From Acidobacteriota bacterium (GTDB lineage: Bacteria > Acidobacteriota > Vicinamibacteria > Vicinamibacterales > SCN-69-37), in assembly GCA_024640135.1 (NCBI GenBank), contig JAHEFO010000005.1:1-46753 (forward strand): a DNA stretch of 46,753 nucleotides. Reading direction: 5' to 3'. The translations under genes were made by a program, and so were the position numbers. Within the stretch, counting starts at the first letter, position 1. Every line of letters starts with the position of its first letter. Positions 1-7,557 of the stretch are shown piece by piece. The notes below the pieces were generated by a model, which saw only the letters and a list, made by a program, of their open reading frames with translations, was not told where the DNA came from and ran no database searches.

Positions 1-621
1 AATCAGGACGATCAGGCATTCATGCCCTACACGACCGTCCAGAAGAAGCTCCTGGGACGGGATTTCCTGAGCTACATCCTGGCATCAGCCCAGTCCGGCG
101 ACCGTATTGAGCAGACCAAGACGCAGATTACGGAGGCGCTGCGGATTCGCCACGAGATCTTCTCCGGCGAGGAGGATGACTTCCGAGTGCAGACGGCGGA
201 TGACCTGGTGGCGATGCGCACGGAGACGACAAGCACCCTGACATCCCTCCTCGCCGCCATCGCCGGCGTCTCACTGCTCGTCGGCGGCATCGGCATCATG
301 AACATCATGTTGGTCTCGGTCACCGAGCGCACCAGGGAGATCGGCCTGCGGTTGGCCATCGGCGCGAAGGGTTCCGACGTGCTCTACCAGTTCCTCGTCG
401 AGGCGCTCCTGATCAGCCTGATTGGCGGAGGCCTGGGCATTGCCTGCGGCTTTGGCGCATCTGAATTCGTGAAGTGGTACCGCGAATGGCCCGCCGTGGT
501 TCCGACTGACGCGGTCATCATCGCGTTTGGCGTCGCGGCCGGCATCGGCATCTTCTTCGGCTACTACCCTGCGCGAAAGGCTGCCGGCCTGGACCCCATC
601 GAAGCGCTCAGGTTCGAATAG
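1..621 (+). CDS. MacB/FtsX-type ABC transporter permease, C-terminal part (5' end outside window)
   Basis: The reading frame is open from the first base, so the first ATG at 22 is probably internal and the gene is truncated by the window edge. About 206 residues are visible. The first third is the end of the periplasmic MacB-like domain. It is followed by three hydrophobic segments and the FtsX signature region, with the family-typical GIGIMNIMLVSVTERTREIG stretch after the first of them. The C-terminus ends in the usual PARKAAGLDPIEALRFE-like tail. Such permeases work as dimers with a LolD/MacB-like ATPase and use ATP hydrolysis to drive mechanical transmission across the periplasm, for example export or lipoprotein release. 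The substrate cannot be told from this fragment. Its stop lies 12 nt from the stop of the convergent murA. Confidence 0.9.
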   Translation, partial: NQDDQAFMPYTTVQKKLLGRDFLSYILASAQSGDRIEQTKTQITEALRIRHEIFSGEEDDFRVQTADDLVAMRTETTSTLTSLLAAIAGVSLLVGGIGIMNIMLVSVTERTREIGLRLAIGAKGSDVLYQFLVEALLISLIGGGLGIACGFGASEFVKWYREWPAVVPTDAVIIAFGVAAGIGIFFGYYPARKAAGLDPIEALRFE

Positions 622-633
622 GCTCCGCCAGGG

Positions 634-1893
634 TCATTCTCGCCTCTCGGCATCGGCGCCCAGGCCTCGCAGGCGATTGACCAGATCGGCGTAACCGCGT
701 TCCACGGTTTCGATCTCGAGGATCCGGCTTTCTCCGTCGGCCACCAGGGCTGCCGCGACCAGCGCCATGCCCGATCGGATGTCACGGCTGTCGAGAACTC
801 GCCCGCGCAAGGGCGACTTTCCGGTGACGATGATCCGGTGGGAGTCGCACAGAAACAAATCCGCCCCCATCGCGCTCAACTGCTCCAGGGCAAACAGCCG
901 AAGCTCGTACATCCAGTCGTGCAGGAGCGTCCGCCCCTCAGCCTGTGTCGCCAGCACCGTGACAAGGCTGACGATGTCGGAGGGAAACGCGGGCCAGAGT
1001 CCGGTGGTAATCCGCTTCGTGGCGCGCAAGGTCGACGGCCGCACGACAAACTCGTCGTCACGCAAATCGCAGTCAAGCCCCATATCCACCAGCACCGACA
1101 CCGTCGGTTCCAGATCGGTCGCCGTGGCGCCCCTGACAACGATGTCGCCGCCAGTGACTGCGGCCACAACTCCCCAACTGGCCGCTTCGATGTAATCGCC
1201 GCGCAGGCTGTGCACCACGCCCTTGAGCGAACGGGCACCGGTAATCCGCAGGGTGCTGGTGCCGCCCCCCTCCACCACCGCGCCCATCGCCGTGAGCATG
1301 TCGCACAGTTCCGCCACGTGCGGCTCACACGCCGCGTTGCGGAACTCGGATGTGCCTTCAGCGGCAGCCGCAGCCAGCAGCGCGGTCTCGGTGCCGGTCA
1401 CGCTCGCTTCGGGGAGGTACATGGAGGCGGCTCTCAGACCAGCAGGAGTCTCGAGCCGATGGCCGCCGGCATGGTCGGTCACGCGGGCGCCCAATGCCCC
1501 CAGAGCGCGCAGGTGTGTGGCAATGGACCGGCGCGCGGGAAAATCGCCCCCAGGCGCCGCCAGCGCCGCCCAGCCGACTCGCGACAGCAACGACCCCATC
1601 AGCAGCACCGACCCGCGCAATCGTCCGACCATGGCGACGTCCGGACTGCCCGACGGGATATTGGCGCACGTCACTCGCAGGGTGGAGGTGCCTTCGCCCT
1701 CAACGGTCGCGCCCAGCGATCGCAGGAGCGAGACCATCACCGACACGTCCCTGATCTGCGGCACATTCCGCAGCTCGCAGGTCTCAGGCGTCAGCACGCA
1801 GGCTGCCAGGAGCGGCAACGCCGCGTTCTTGTTGCCGTCCACCGCTACCTGCCCGGACAATCGCGCGCCGCCGCGAACCACCAGATACGCCAT
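634..1893 (-). CDS. murA: UDP-N-acetylglucosamine 1-carboxyvinyltransferase MurA, Cys-to-Asp active-site variant
   Basis: This cytoplasmic enzyme transfers enolpyruvate from PEP to UDP-GlcNAc, the first committed step of peptidoglycan synthesis. I chose the ATG at 1893 because it gives a normal 419-aa MurA beginning MAYLVVRGGARLSG and sits 1 nt after the murB stop. A longer in-frame start at 1950 would run into murB. K22 and N23 of the substrate-binding VDGNKNAALP motif are present, as are the late FPSD aspartate and a DIRSGMALVAAAL region. The mobile-loop cysteine (Cys115 in E. coli) is replaced by Asp117 within PGGDFPARRS, while the loop arginine is kept. Cys-to-Asp MurAs are known to be active and naturally insensitive to fosfomycin. 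It is the last gene of the nagZ-ldcA-mpl-murB-murA operon. A genome may carry a second MurA; this window cannot tell. Confidence 0.93.
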   Translation of the reverse strand: MAYLVVRGGARLSGQVAVDGNKNAALPLLAACVLTPETCELRNVPQIRDVSVMVSLLRSLGATVEGEGTSTLRVTCANIPSGSPDVAMVGRLRGSVLLMGSLLSRVGWAALAAPGGDFPARRSIATHLRALGALGARVTDHAGGHRLETPAGLRAASMYLPEASVTGTETALLAAAAAEGTSEFRNAACEPHVAELCDMLTAMGAVVEGGGTSTLRITGARSLKGVVHSLRGDYIEAASWGVVAAVTGGDIVVRGATATDLEPTVSVLVDMGLDCDLRDDEFVVRPSTLRATKRITTGLWPAFPSDIVSLVTVLATQAEGRTLLHDWMYELRLFALEQLSAMGADLFLCDSHRIIVTGKSPLRGRVLDSRDIRSGMALVAAALVADGESRILEIETVERGYADLVNRLRGLGADAERRE

Positions 1894-1894
1894 G

Positions 1895-2836
1895 TCACCA
1901 CTCCCCGAGGTACACGATCTCATCCCTGAGCTCGACACCCCACTGCCCACGCACGGCTTCGCGTGCTCGTTCGATCAACGCGCGGATATCCGCGGCCGTC
2001 GCGGTCTCGTCGGCAACGATGAAGTTGGCGTGGACCGCCGAGATCATCGCCCCGCCAACTGTCGCCCCCTTCATGCCGGCCCGATCGACAAGTGCTCCCG
2101 CGGACCAGGGCAGGCCATCCGGCACTCGATCCCGCGAAGGATCAGGGTTCTGAAACACACATCCCGCGCTCGGCAAGTGCAGCGGCTGCGTGCGCTTGCG
2201 ATGGGCCAGTGACGCGCGTGCCACCGTCCTCATCGCCGCCGGGTCGCCAGGCGTCACCCGGACGTCAACCCATGCCACGACCTCGTGCGTGTCGAAGAGC
2301 CGACTGGTGTCGTAGCCAAACCCCATGTCCGTCACCGGCACCGCAGCAAGCGCGCCGAGAGTGGACAGCACTCCGACCTCCACCACGTGCTCACTCAGGT
2401 TGTGTCCGCCGTAGTGCGCGTTGCCGTGAACCGCCCCGCCCACCGTGCCCGGCGTCCCGGCCCATGCCTCGAGTCCCGCCAAGCCCCGCCCAATCAACCA
2501 CCGCACCAGCCCATTCATCGTCACACCGGCTTCGGCCCTGACTCGATCCGCGCCAGGTTGCGAGATCGCCGTCAACCGCGGCCGGACGACCACGCCTCGC
2601 ACGCCGGCATCGGCGACCAGCACGTTCGACCCTCCGCCCAGTACGACCACCGGCGTTCCGGACCCGGCCGCAAGTCGCAGGATGCCCTGCAACGCCTCGA
2701 CTGATCGCGGTTCGACAAGCCAGTCTGCCGGCCCGCCCACGCCAAACGTCGTGAGCCTCCCAAGCAGCACCTGCTCACCAACATGGCCGGGCCCGACAAT
2801 CGCCTCCAACTGTTTCGTGAACGTGGCTGCCACCAT
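1895..2836 (-). CDS. murB: UDP-N-acetylenolpyruvoylglucosamine reductase MurB
   Basis: MurB uses NADPH and FAD to reduce the MurA product to UDP-N-acetylmuramate. The ATG at 2836 gives 313 aa and lies 1 nt after the mpl stop; the longer in-frame start at 2890 would overlap mpl. The FAD-binding segment reads VVLGGGSNVLVADAGVRG and is followed by a GTPGTVGGAVHGNAHYGG loop. The proton-donor position lies in GCVFQNP (Cys where many MurBs have Ser, a known alternative). A late HANFIVADETATAADI block and the C-terminal GVELRDEIVYLG segment, which carries the conserved glutamate, complete the domain 3 pattern. It lies between mpl and murA, so the operon supplies both entry steps to UDP-MurNAc together with the recycling ligase. 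Confidence 0.94.
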   Translation of the reverse strand: MVAATFTKQLEAIVGPGHVGEQVLLGRLTTFGVGGPADWLVEPRSVEALQGILRLAAGSGTPVVVLGGGSNVLVADAGVRGVVVRPRLTAISQPGADRVRAEAGVTMNGLVRWLIGRGLAGLEAWAGTPGTVGGAVHGNAHYGGHNLSEHVVEVGVLSTLGALAAVPVTDMGFGYDTSRLFDTHEVVAWVDVRVTPGDPAAMRTVARASLAHRKRTQPLHLPSAGCVFQNPDPSRDRVPDGLPWSAGALVDRAGMKGATVGGAMISAVHANFIVADETATAADIRALIERAREAVRGQWGVELRDEIVYLGEW

Positions 2837-2837
2837 G

Positions 2838-4235
2838 TCACTGCGCGAGGGAGGCCAACAGCTTTTCGTGAATCCCGCCAAAGCCGCCATTCGACATCAG
2901 CACGACGATATCTCCCTCCCGAGCCTCGTGGGCAATGGTCGACACGATGTCCGCCACCCCTGGCAGCGCCCGCGCCCGGCCGCCGCGCCGAACGAGTTCT
3001 TCGACGACGGCGTCGACCGAGAGCCGGTCGTCCTCAGGCACCGACGTCCGGAACACCTGGGCGAGTACCACTTCTTCCGCACCCGACTCGTCAAACGCGC
3101 GCACGAAGTCGTCCTGGAACACCTTCCGGCATGACGTGGCCGAGCGTGGCTCGAACACCGCCCACACGCGCCGGTCCGGATGGAAGAACTTGACCGCCCG
3201 AATCGTTTCGAGAATGGCGGTGGGATGATGCGCGAAGTCGTCGTAGACTGCGACGCCACGAACCTCGCCACGCTTCTCGAGCCTTCGGCGCACGCCCAGA
3301 AACGACCGCAGGCCCTCGCGCATGCGGGCGGGCGAGATGTCTGCGGCGTGGGCCACCGCGAGCGCGGCCAGCGCATTTCGCACGTTGTGTTCCCCATACA
3401 GAGGCACGTCGAAATGACCGAGTTGCTCGCCGCAGTGGGTCACCTCGAACCGTGTCATCCCGCCGTGCGGCTGCAGTTCCGCGGCCCGCCAGTCCGCCGA
3501 TTCACTCAGGCCGAATGTCTCCACCGGCGAACGCGCCAGGTGCGCCAGTTTGATCGCCTCGGGACAGTCGGCACCCAGCAGCAGGAGCCCATGTTCAGGG
3601 ATCAGGTTCACGAGCCGGCGGAAAGCGATGCGCAACGCTTCCATGTCTGCATAAATGTCAGCGTGGTCGTACTCCATGTTGGCGACCACGGCGATGTCAG
3701 GGAGGTACTTGAGGAACTTGGCCGTCTTGTCAAAGAACGCGCTGTCGTACTCGTCGCCTTCGATCACGAAGTCCCGCCCCGACCCCAGCCGATAGCTGCC
3801 GTCAAAGTTCGACGCGATGCCCCCCACGAGCAGACTGGGATCTTCATTGGCCGATGCCAGCACCCAGGCCGCCAGCGCCGTAGTCGTGGTCTTGCCGTGT
3901 GTGCCGGCAATCACGATGGACCGGCGGTCCCACAGAAAGTGCTCACGAATGGCCTCGGGCAGCGAGCAGTACCTCACCTTCCGATCCAGCACCGTCTCGA
4001 GTTCGGGATTGCCCCTGGAGATGGCATTGCCGACCACGACCAGGTCGATGTCGCTCGTGATGTGGTCGGCGTCGTAGCCGTCAAACACCCTGATTTGCTC
4101 CCGCACGAGGAAGTCGGACATCGGCGGGTACACATTGCGATCGGAGCCCTGCACATCCAGCCCGCGGGCCTTCAGCATCGCGGCCAGCGTGGCCATGGCC
4201 GTTCCGCACACCCCGATGAAATGCACACGCGTCAT
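2838..4235 (-). CDS. mpl: UDP-N-acetylmuramate:L-Ala-gamma-D-Glu-meso-DAP ligase Mpl
   Basis: Mpl re-attaches recycled tripeptide (L-Ala-D-Glu-mDAP) directly to UDP-MurNAc in the cytoplasm. The 465-aa product resembles MurC but carries Mpl-type signatures: HFIGVCGTAMATLAAML at the N-terminus, SDRNVYPPMSDFL, GNAISRGNPELE, EGDEYDSAFFDKTAKF and a C-terminal VLMSNGGFGGIHEKLL. The ATP-binding GTHGKTTTTALAAW loop lies near residues 113-126, and YDDFAHHPTAI is in the C-terminal domain. The start overlaps the ldcA stop in an ATGA arrangement (4232-4235). Automated annotation could easily call this murC. The presence of Mpl implies a meso-DAP-type wall and an active peptide-recycling route. Confidence 0.92.
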   Translation of the reverse strand: MTRVHFIGVCGTAMATLAAMLKARGLDVQGSDRNVYPPMSDFLVREQIRVFDGYDADHITSDIDLVVVGNAISRGNPELETVLDRKVRYCSLPEAIREHFLWDRRSIVIAGTHGKTTTTALAAWVLASANEDPSLLVGGIASNFDGSYRLGSGRDFVIEGDEYDSAFFDKTAKFLKYLPDIAVVANMEYDHADIYADMEALRIAFRRLVNLIPEHGLLLLGADCPEAIKLAHLARSPVETFGLSESADWRAAELQPHGGMTRFEVTHCGEQLGHFDVPLYGEHNVRNALAALAVAHAADISPARMREGLRSFLGVRRRLEKRGEVRGVAVYDDFAHHPTAILETIRAVKFFHPDRRVWAVFEPRSATSCRKVFQDDFVRAFDESGAEEVVLAQVFRTSVPEDDRLSVDAVVEELVRRGGRARALPGVADIVSTIAHEAREGDIVVLMSNGGFGGIHEKLLASLAQ

Positions 4236-5200
4236 GCGGTTCCCTCGCCCACGGCCGACTCCTCAATCACAAGGCCCGGCGCGCCACCATCACCCAGCAC
4301 CCGCGTATGGACGCCGAACGGCAGCGTCACCAGGGGTGTTGTGGCATGACCGGACGGAAACCCATAGAGCACCGGACCGGCGAACCCGGACATCACGTCT
4401 GCCACGGTGGCCCTGGCCGTGACGTCACCGCCGGCTTCGTCACAGCGCGGCATCTGGCCGAACACCACGGCCGACGCCCTCGCCAGCACCCGCGTCTGCT
4501 GCAGTTGCACGAGCATGCGATCCAGACGATACGGCCGCTCCCCCACCTCGTCGATGAACAGGACGTGGCCCGCTGGCGGATCGAACGTCCATGCCGTGCC
4601 CATCGAGGCCAGCAGTTGCGTCAAGGTGCCGCCAAACAGCGGCCCTTCAGCGGCACCTGGCTGCAGTACTTCGACACCATCTGGTCGAAGTTCCCCCATG
4701 GGCGCCGCACGAAGGCTCGCCAGGAACGAGACCGGGTCGTACGCGGCCGGTCCCTCCGACAGCCGCTTCTCGAGCATCGGCCCATGAATCGACACCATTC
4801 CGGCGCAGCACGCCAGCCAGACATGAAGCGACGTGACGTCGCTGTACCCCACCAACGCCGTTCGCGACTGACGCGCCAGGGCGGCGTCTGCCAGGCTGAG
4901 GTGCGGGAGTATCTGCACGCTGCCGTAACCGCCGCGCACGGCAATCACGGCGTCGACATCAGCCCGCCGCCACAAATCGATCAACTGCGCCGCACGGAGT
5001 TCCGAATCACCTGCGACGTATCCCCGGCGCTCGAAGATTCGCTCATCGAAAACGGGCTCGAAGTCCAGCCGCCGCAGTTCGGCGACGCCCTTTTCGAAAT
5101 CGGCCCGATCGAACGGACTCGCCGGCGCGACCAATCCCACGCGACTGCCTGGACCAACGGGTCGAACCTTCAGCAGTCCCGCCCGGGTCTTGAGGCTCAC
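4232..5200 (-). CDS. ldcA: LD-carboxypeptidase LdcA-like (peptidase S66)
   Basis: The enzyme removes the terminal D-Ala from cytoplasmic tetrapeptides (an L,D bond), producing the tripeptide that Mpl uses. The 322-aa sequence shows the S66 layout: N-terminal RVGLVAPASPFD, a RGGYGSVQILPHL segment, nucleophile Ser120 in VGYSDVTSLH, Glu218 in FIDEVGERPYRLDRML, and His285 in GFPSGHATTPLVTLPFG. There is no signal peptide, in line with cytoplasmic recycling. The start ATG overlaps the nagZ stop (ATGA, 5197-5200) and the stop overlaps the mpl start in the same way, so translation is probably coupled through the three genes. Confidence 0.93.
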   Translation of the reverse strand: MSLKTRAGLLKVRPVGPGSRVGLVAPASPFDRADFEKGVAELRRLDFEPVFDERIFERRGYVAGDSELRAAQLIDLWRRADVDAVIAVRGGYGSVQILPHLSLADAALARQSRTALVGYSDVTSLHVWLACCAGMVSIHGPMLEKRLSEGPAAYDPVSFLASLRAAPMGELRPDGVEVLQPGAAEGPLFGGTLTQLLASMGTAWTFDPPAGHVLFIDEVGERPYRLDRMLVQLQQTRVLARASAVVFGQMPRCDEAGGDVTARATVADVMSGFAGPVLYGFPSGHATTPLVTLPFGVHTRVLGDGGAPGLVIEESAVGEGTA

Positions 5201-6279
5201 AACCAGGCCGCCATACGATCTGAAATGCGCTGATGGGCATCAAGCCCCACGCCCGACAATGCGCCCGGGGGGGCCTGCAAGAGGTCGGCGAACCGGGTCT
5301 TGACCCGCCACTGTCTCGCCAGCGCGTCCTCAACCCGCGCCACCGCGAGCGCGCCGGATTCCATCGCATGGATGACGGCCTCGAAGGCTTCAGCCTGCTC
5401 ATCCTGGGTCGAGTTGCACAGCAGCACCGCATCACAGCCAGCCTGCAGCGCGGCCACCATGGCGTCGGGCAACGGCCAGTTGGCGGACACCGCCTTCATT
5501 CCCAGATCATCACTGATCACCACACCCTCGAACCCCATCGTCGTCTTCAGGGCGTCGGTGACGACGGCCGTCGAGAACGTTGCCGGCACGTCGGGATCGA
5601 TCGACGGCACCAGCACGTGCGCGGTCATGATGGTGGCCAGGCCGGCCTCGATGCCGGCGCGAAACGGCACGTACTCCACGGCCTCCAGACGTTCCGGCGG
5701 GTGTTCCACGACGGGCAACTCCAGGTGCGAGTCCGTGCTGGTGTCTCCATGACCGGGAAAATGTTTGCCACAGGCCACGATACCCCCGGCATGCAGGCTG
5801 CGGATCAGCGCCGCCCCACACGACGCCACGACCTCAGGCGTGCTCCCGAAAGCCCGGTCCCCGATAATCGGGTTCTTCGAGTTCGTATGAATATCGAGCA
5901 CGGGGGTGTAGTCGAGGTTGATTCCCACCGCCCGCAGCTCCGCGGCCAGCGCGACCCCGAACGCGTCAGCCAGCGCCGCGTCGCCACTGCGCCCCAACGT
6001 CACCATGGGGGGCCATTCGGTGAAAGGGCGCCGCAACCGCGCCACTCGTCCACCCTCCTGATCGACGCTGACCCACAGCGGCCAGTCGCGACCGACCGAG
6101 GCGACTTCCCTCGACAATTCGCGCACCTGCGCGGGCTCGGCCACATTCCGGGAAAACAGGATGACACCGCCCAGATCGAACGACGCCGACAGCCTCTTCA
6201 CCTCTTCCGGCATCGTGTGGCCGTCGAAGCCCACGATGGCCAGTTGTCCTACCTGACGTCGGAGCTGACGAAGAGACAT
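5197..6279 (-). CDS. nagZ: Beta-N-acetylhexosaminidase NagZ (GH3)
   Basis: NagZ cleaves GlcNAc from GlcNAc-anhydroMurNAc peptides imported from the wall. The product from the ATG at 6279 is 360 aa, beginning MSLRQLRRQVGQLAIVGFDG. The upstream in-frame ATG at 6360 would read into the divergent kinase gene and is rejected. Family marks are DQEGGRVARL, NLDYTPVLDIHTN, the catalytic loop GKHFPGHGDTSTDSH, and the nucleophile segment VVISDDLGMKAVS. No secretion signal is visible, as expected for a cytoplasmic recycling enzyme. It is the first gene of the operon. Its only upstream space is 22 bp shared with the divergent kinase, so its promoter must lie there or inside that gene. Confidence 0.95.
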   Translation of the reverse strand: MSLRQLRRQVGQLAIVGFDGHTMPEEVKRLSASFDLGGVILFSRNVAEPAQVRELSREVASVGRDWPLWVSVDQEGGRVARLRRPFTEWPPMVTLGRSGDAALADAFGVALAAELRAVGINLDYTPVLDIHTNSKNPIIGDRAFGSTPEVVASCGAALIRSLHAGGIVACGKHFPGHGDTSTDSHLELPVVEHPPERLEAVEYVPFRAGIEAGLATIMTAHVLVPSIDPDVPATFSTAVVTDALKTTMGFEGVVISDDLGMKAVSANWPLPDAMVAALQAGCDAVLLCNSTQDEQAEAFEAVIHAMESGALAVARVEDALARQWRVKTRFADLLQAPPGALSGVGLDAHQRISDRMAAWL

Positions 6280-6288
6280 GCCGACGCC

Positions 6289-6296
6289 ATTATAAT
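6289..6296. promoter_or_regulatory. Symmetric ATTATAAT element: shared -10 box for divergent nagZ and kinase genes
   Basis: The 22-bp gap between the nagZ start (6279) and the kinase GTG (6302) holds ATTATAAT. It reads TATAAT on the plus strand (6291-6296) and also TATAAT on the minus strand (6294-6289). The distance from the -10 box to the start codon is 5 nt for the kinase and 9 nt for nagZ, so transcripts would begin at or within a few bases of the start codons. A weak -35 (CTGACG, 6265-6270) exists for the plus direction only, with a long 20-nt spacer. Transcription starts are inferred, not shown. Confidence 0.6.
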
Positions 6297-6301
6297 GCCG
6301 C

Positions 6302-7297
6302 GTGCACATCGCCTGTTCCGCTCCCACCCGCATTGACCTCGCGGGTGGCACCTTCGACATCTGGCCGCTCTACCTGTTCCACGATCGCGCGCAGACAATC
6401 AACGCCGCACTCAGTCTTCGGGCCTCCTGCACGCTCCAGGCCCGAGACGACGGACGGGTGGTGCTGCGGTCGGAAGACACCGGTGAAGAGATTGCCGCCG
6501 CTTCGGCGGCGGCGCTGACTTTCGACCGCCTCCCCCTGCTCGCCCGGCTCGTGCACACGTTCGCGGCGTCGGGCCTCACGCTGACAACACGGTCCGATTC
6601 TCCCGTCGGCGCCGGCATTGCCGGTTCCTCGGCGATGAACATCGCGATCACCAAGGCGCTGTCGGTGTGGACCGGCCGGTTTGAGTCGGATGCCGACGTC
6701 ATGCACACCGCGATGAACGTGGAGGCGCAGGTCATTCGTGTTCCGACGGGCGCCCAGGACTACCGACCGGCGCTCTACGGCGGCGTGTCGGCGGTCGAGC
6801 TCGACGCCACCGGTGTTCGGCGTGTGAAGGTCGACATTCCTGCCGCTGCGCTCAGTGCGCGCATCGTCCTGGCGTATACGGGCGCCTCGCGCAATTCCGG
6901 GATCAACAATTGGGACGTCATGAAGCGCCGCATCGACGGCGACCCGGCCGTGATTGCCGCCTTTGACGGTATTCGTGATGCCGCCGTCGGCATGCGCGCG
7001 GCCCTGCTGGCGCAGGACTGGGAGGCGGCCGGTACTTGTCTCAACGCCGAGTGGCAATGCCGCATGCGGCTCGCGCCTGGCGTGACCACGCCGGAGATTG
7101 ACGTCCTGCTGGCGGCCGCAGGCGCCGCCGGCGCCACAGCGGGCAAGGTCTGCGGGGCCGGCGGCGGCGGATGCCTGTTCTGCCTCGTGGACCCGGACCG
7201 GAAAGCGGCCGTCGCCCACGCCCTCACCGCTGGCGGGGCGACAATACTCCCGTGCTCGATCGAGGAGGAAGGTGTGCGACTATCGAGACTGGACTAG
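6302..7297 (+). CDS. GHMP-family sugar kinase, substrate unknown
   Basis: The 331-aa protein has the three GHMP kinase motifs: N-terminal APTRIDLAGGTFDI (residues 7-20), the ATP-binding SPVGAGIAGSSAMNIA (about 100-115), and a C-terminal AGKVCGAGGGGCLF glycine loop. PTGAQDYRPALYGGVS (about 148-163) carries the probable catalytic aspartate. It resembles the branch that includes heptose-7-phosphate kinases (HddA) and related sugar-1-kinases. The start is the GTG at 6302. A stop codon (TAA, 6293-6295) lies in frame just upstream, so no earlier start is possible, and there is no room for a ribosome binding site after the -10 box. Because it is divergent from nagZ-ldcA-mpl-murB-murA and shares its promoter core, a role in wall-sugar salvage is possible, but this is inference. 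Confidence 0.85.
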   Translation: MHIACSAPTRIDLAGGTFDIWPLYLFHDRAQTINAALSLRASCTLQARDDGRVVLRSEDTGEEIAAASAAALTFDRLPLLARLVHTFAASGLTLTTRSDSPVGAGIAGSSAMNIAITKALSVWTGRFESDADVMHTAMNVEAQVIRVPTGAQDYRPALYGGVSAVELDATGVRRVKVDIPAAALSARIVLAYTGASRNSGINNWDVMKRRIDGDPAVIAAFDGIRDAAVGMRAALLAQDWEAAGTCLNAEWQCRMRLAPGVTTPEIDVLLAAAGAAGATAGKVCGAGGGGCLFCLVDPDRKAAVAHALTAGGATILPCSIEEEGVRLSRLD

Positions 7298-7320
7298 CGA
7301 TCGATCACAGGTTGGCAATT

Positions 7321-7349
7321 TCAGATTCCAGATTTCAGAGTGTAGATTC
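7321..7349. repeat. Degenerate heptamer tandem repeat (CAGATTN type)
   Basis: Four tandem units of 7 bp follow one another just before the 64-aa ORF: TCAGATT, CCAGATT, TCAGAGT, GTAGATT. The AT-rich units stand out from the surrounding GC-rich DNA. The same unit occurs in the opposite orientation at 13280-13300. This resembles short tandemly repeated repetitive sequences known from other bacteria, such as cyanobacterial heptamers. Confidence 0.65.
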
Positions 7350-7352
7350 CCC

Positions 7353-7547
7353 ATGTCCGTGTCCGCCATTCGCAAGCTGTACTTCAATACGAGCAAGGCC
7401 ACCGTCCAGGCTGACCTGACCAGGGCCATCACGCTCTTCAAGAACCTGACCAGCGACGCGGATCGGGAGAAGGCCGCCGTGTTCATGGACGGGCTGTCGC
7501 AGATGCGCTCGGAGTGGGGGGTGCGACCGAAGTCGAAGAAGTCCTAG
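7353..7547 (+). CDS. Small conserved-looking hypothetical protein, 64 aa
   Basis: I do not recognise this protein. The ATG at 7353 opens a 64-residue frame beginning MSVSAIRKLYFN and ending in a lysine-rich KSKKS tail. It is predicted to be mostly helical and soluble, with no signal peptide or membrane segment. The composition (mixed charge, evenly spread hydrophobics in LTRAITLFKNL and AAVFMDGLSQM) looks like a folded small domain rather than random GC-rich frame. Only 55 bp separate it from the kinase stop, and that spacer is largely a heptamer repeat. The start has no clear Shine-Dalgarno sequence. It ends 10 nt from the stop of the convergent RodZ-like gene. It could be co-transcribed with the kinase. 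Confidence 0.6.
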   Translation: MSVSAIRKLYFNTSKATVQADLTRAITLFKNLTSDADREKAAVFMDGLSQMRSEWGVRPKSKKS

Positions 7548-7557
7548 GACGGCCGGC

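Noticed and set aside
838-1929. Long plus-strand frames over murA (for example 363 codons) and similar shadows over murB, mpl, nagZ, ffh, ribBA and ntrY
   Set aside because: They overlap well-supported genes fully, have Arg/Pro/His-rich low-information translations and no recognisable motif.
2838-4235. Annotation of this ligase as MurC
   Set aside because: The GNAISRGNPELE, EGDEYDSAFFDK and MSNGGFGGIHEKLL segments and the nagZ-ldcA neighbours fit Mpl, not MurC.
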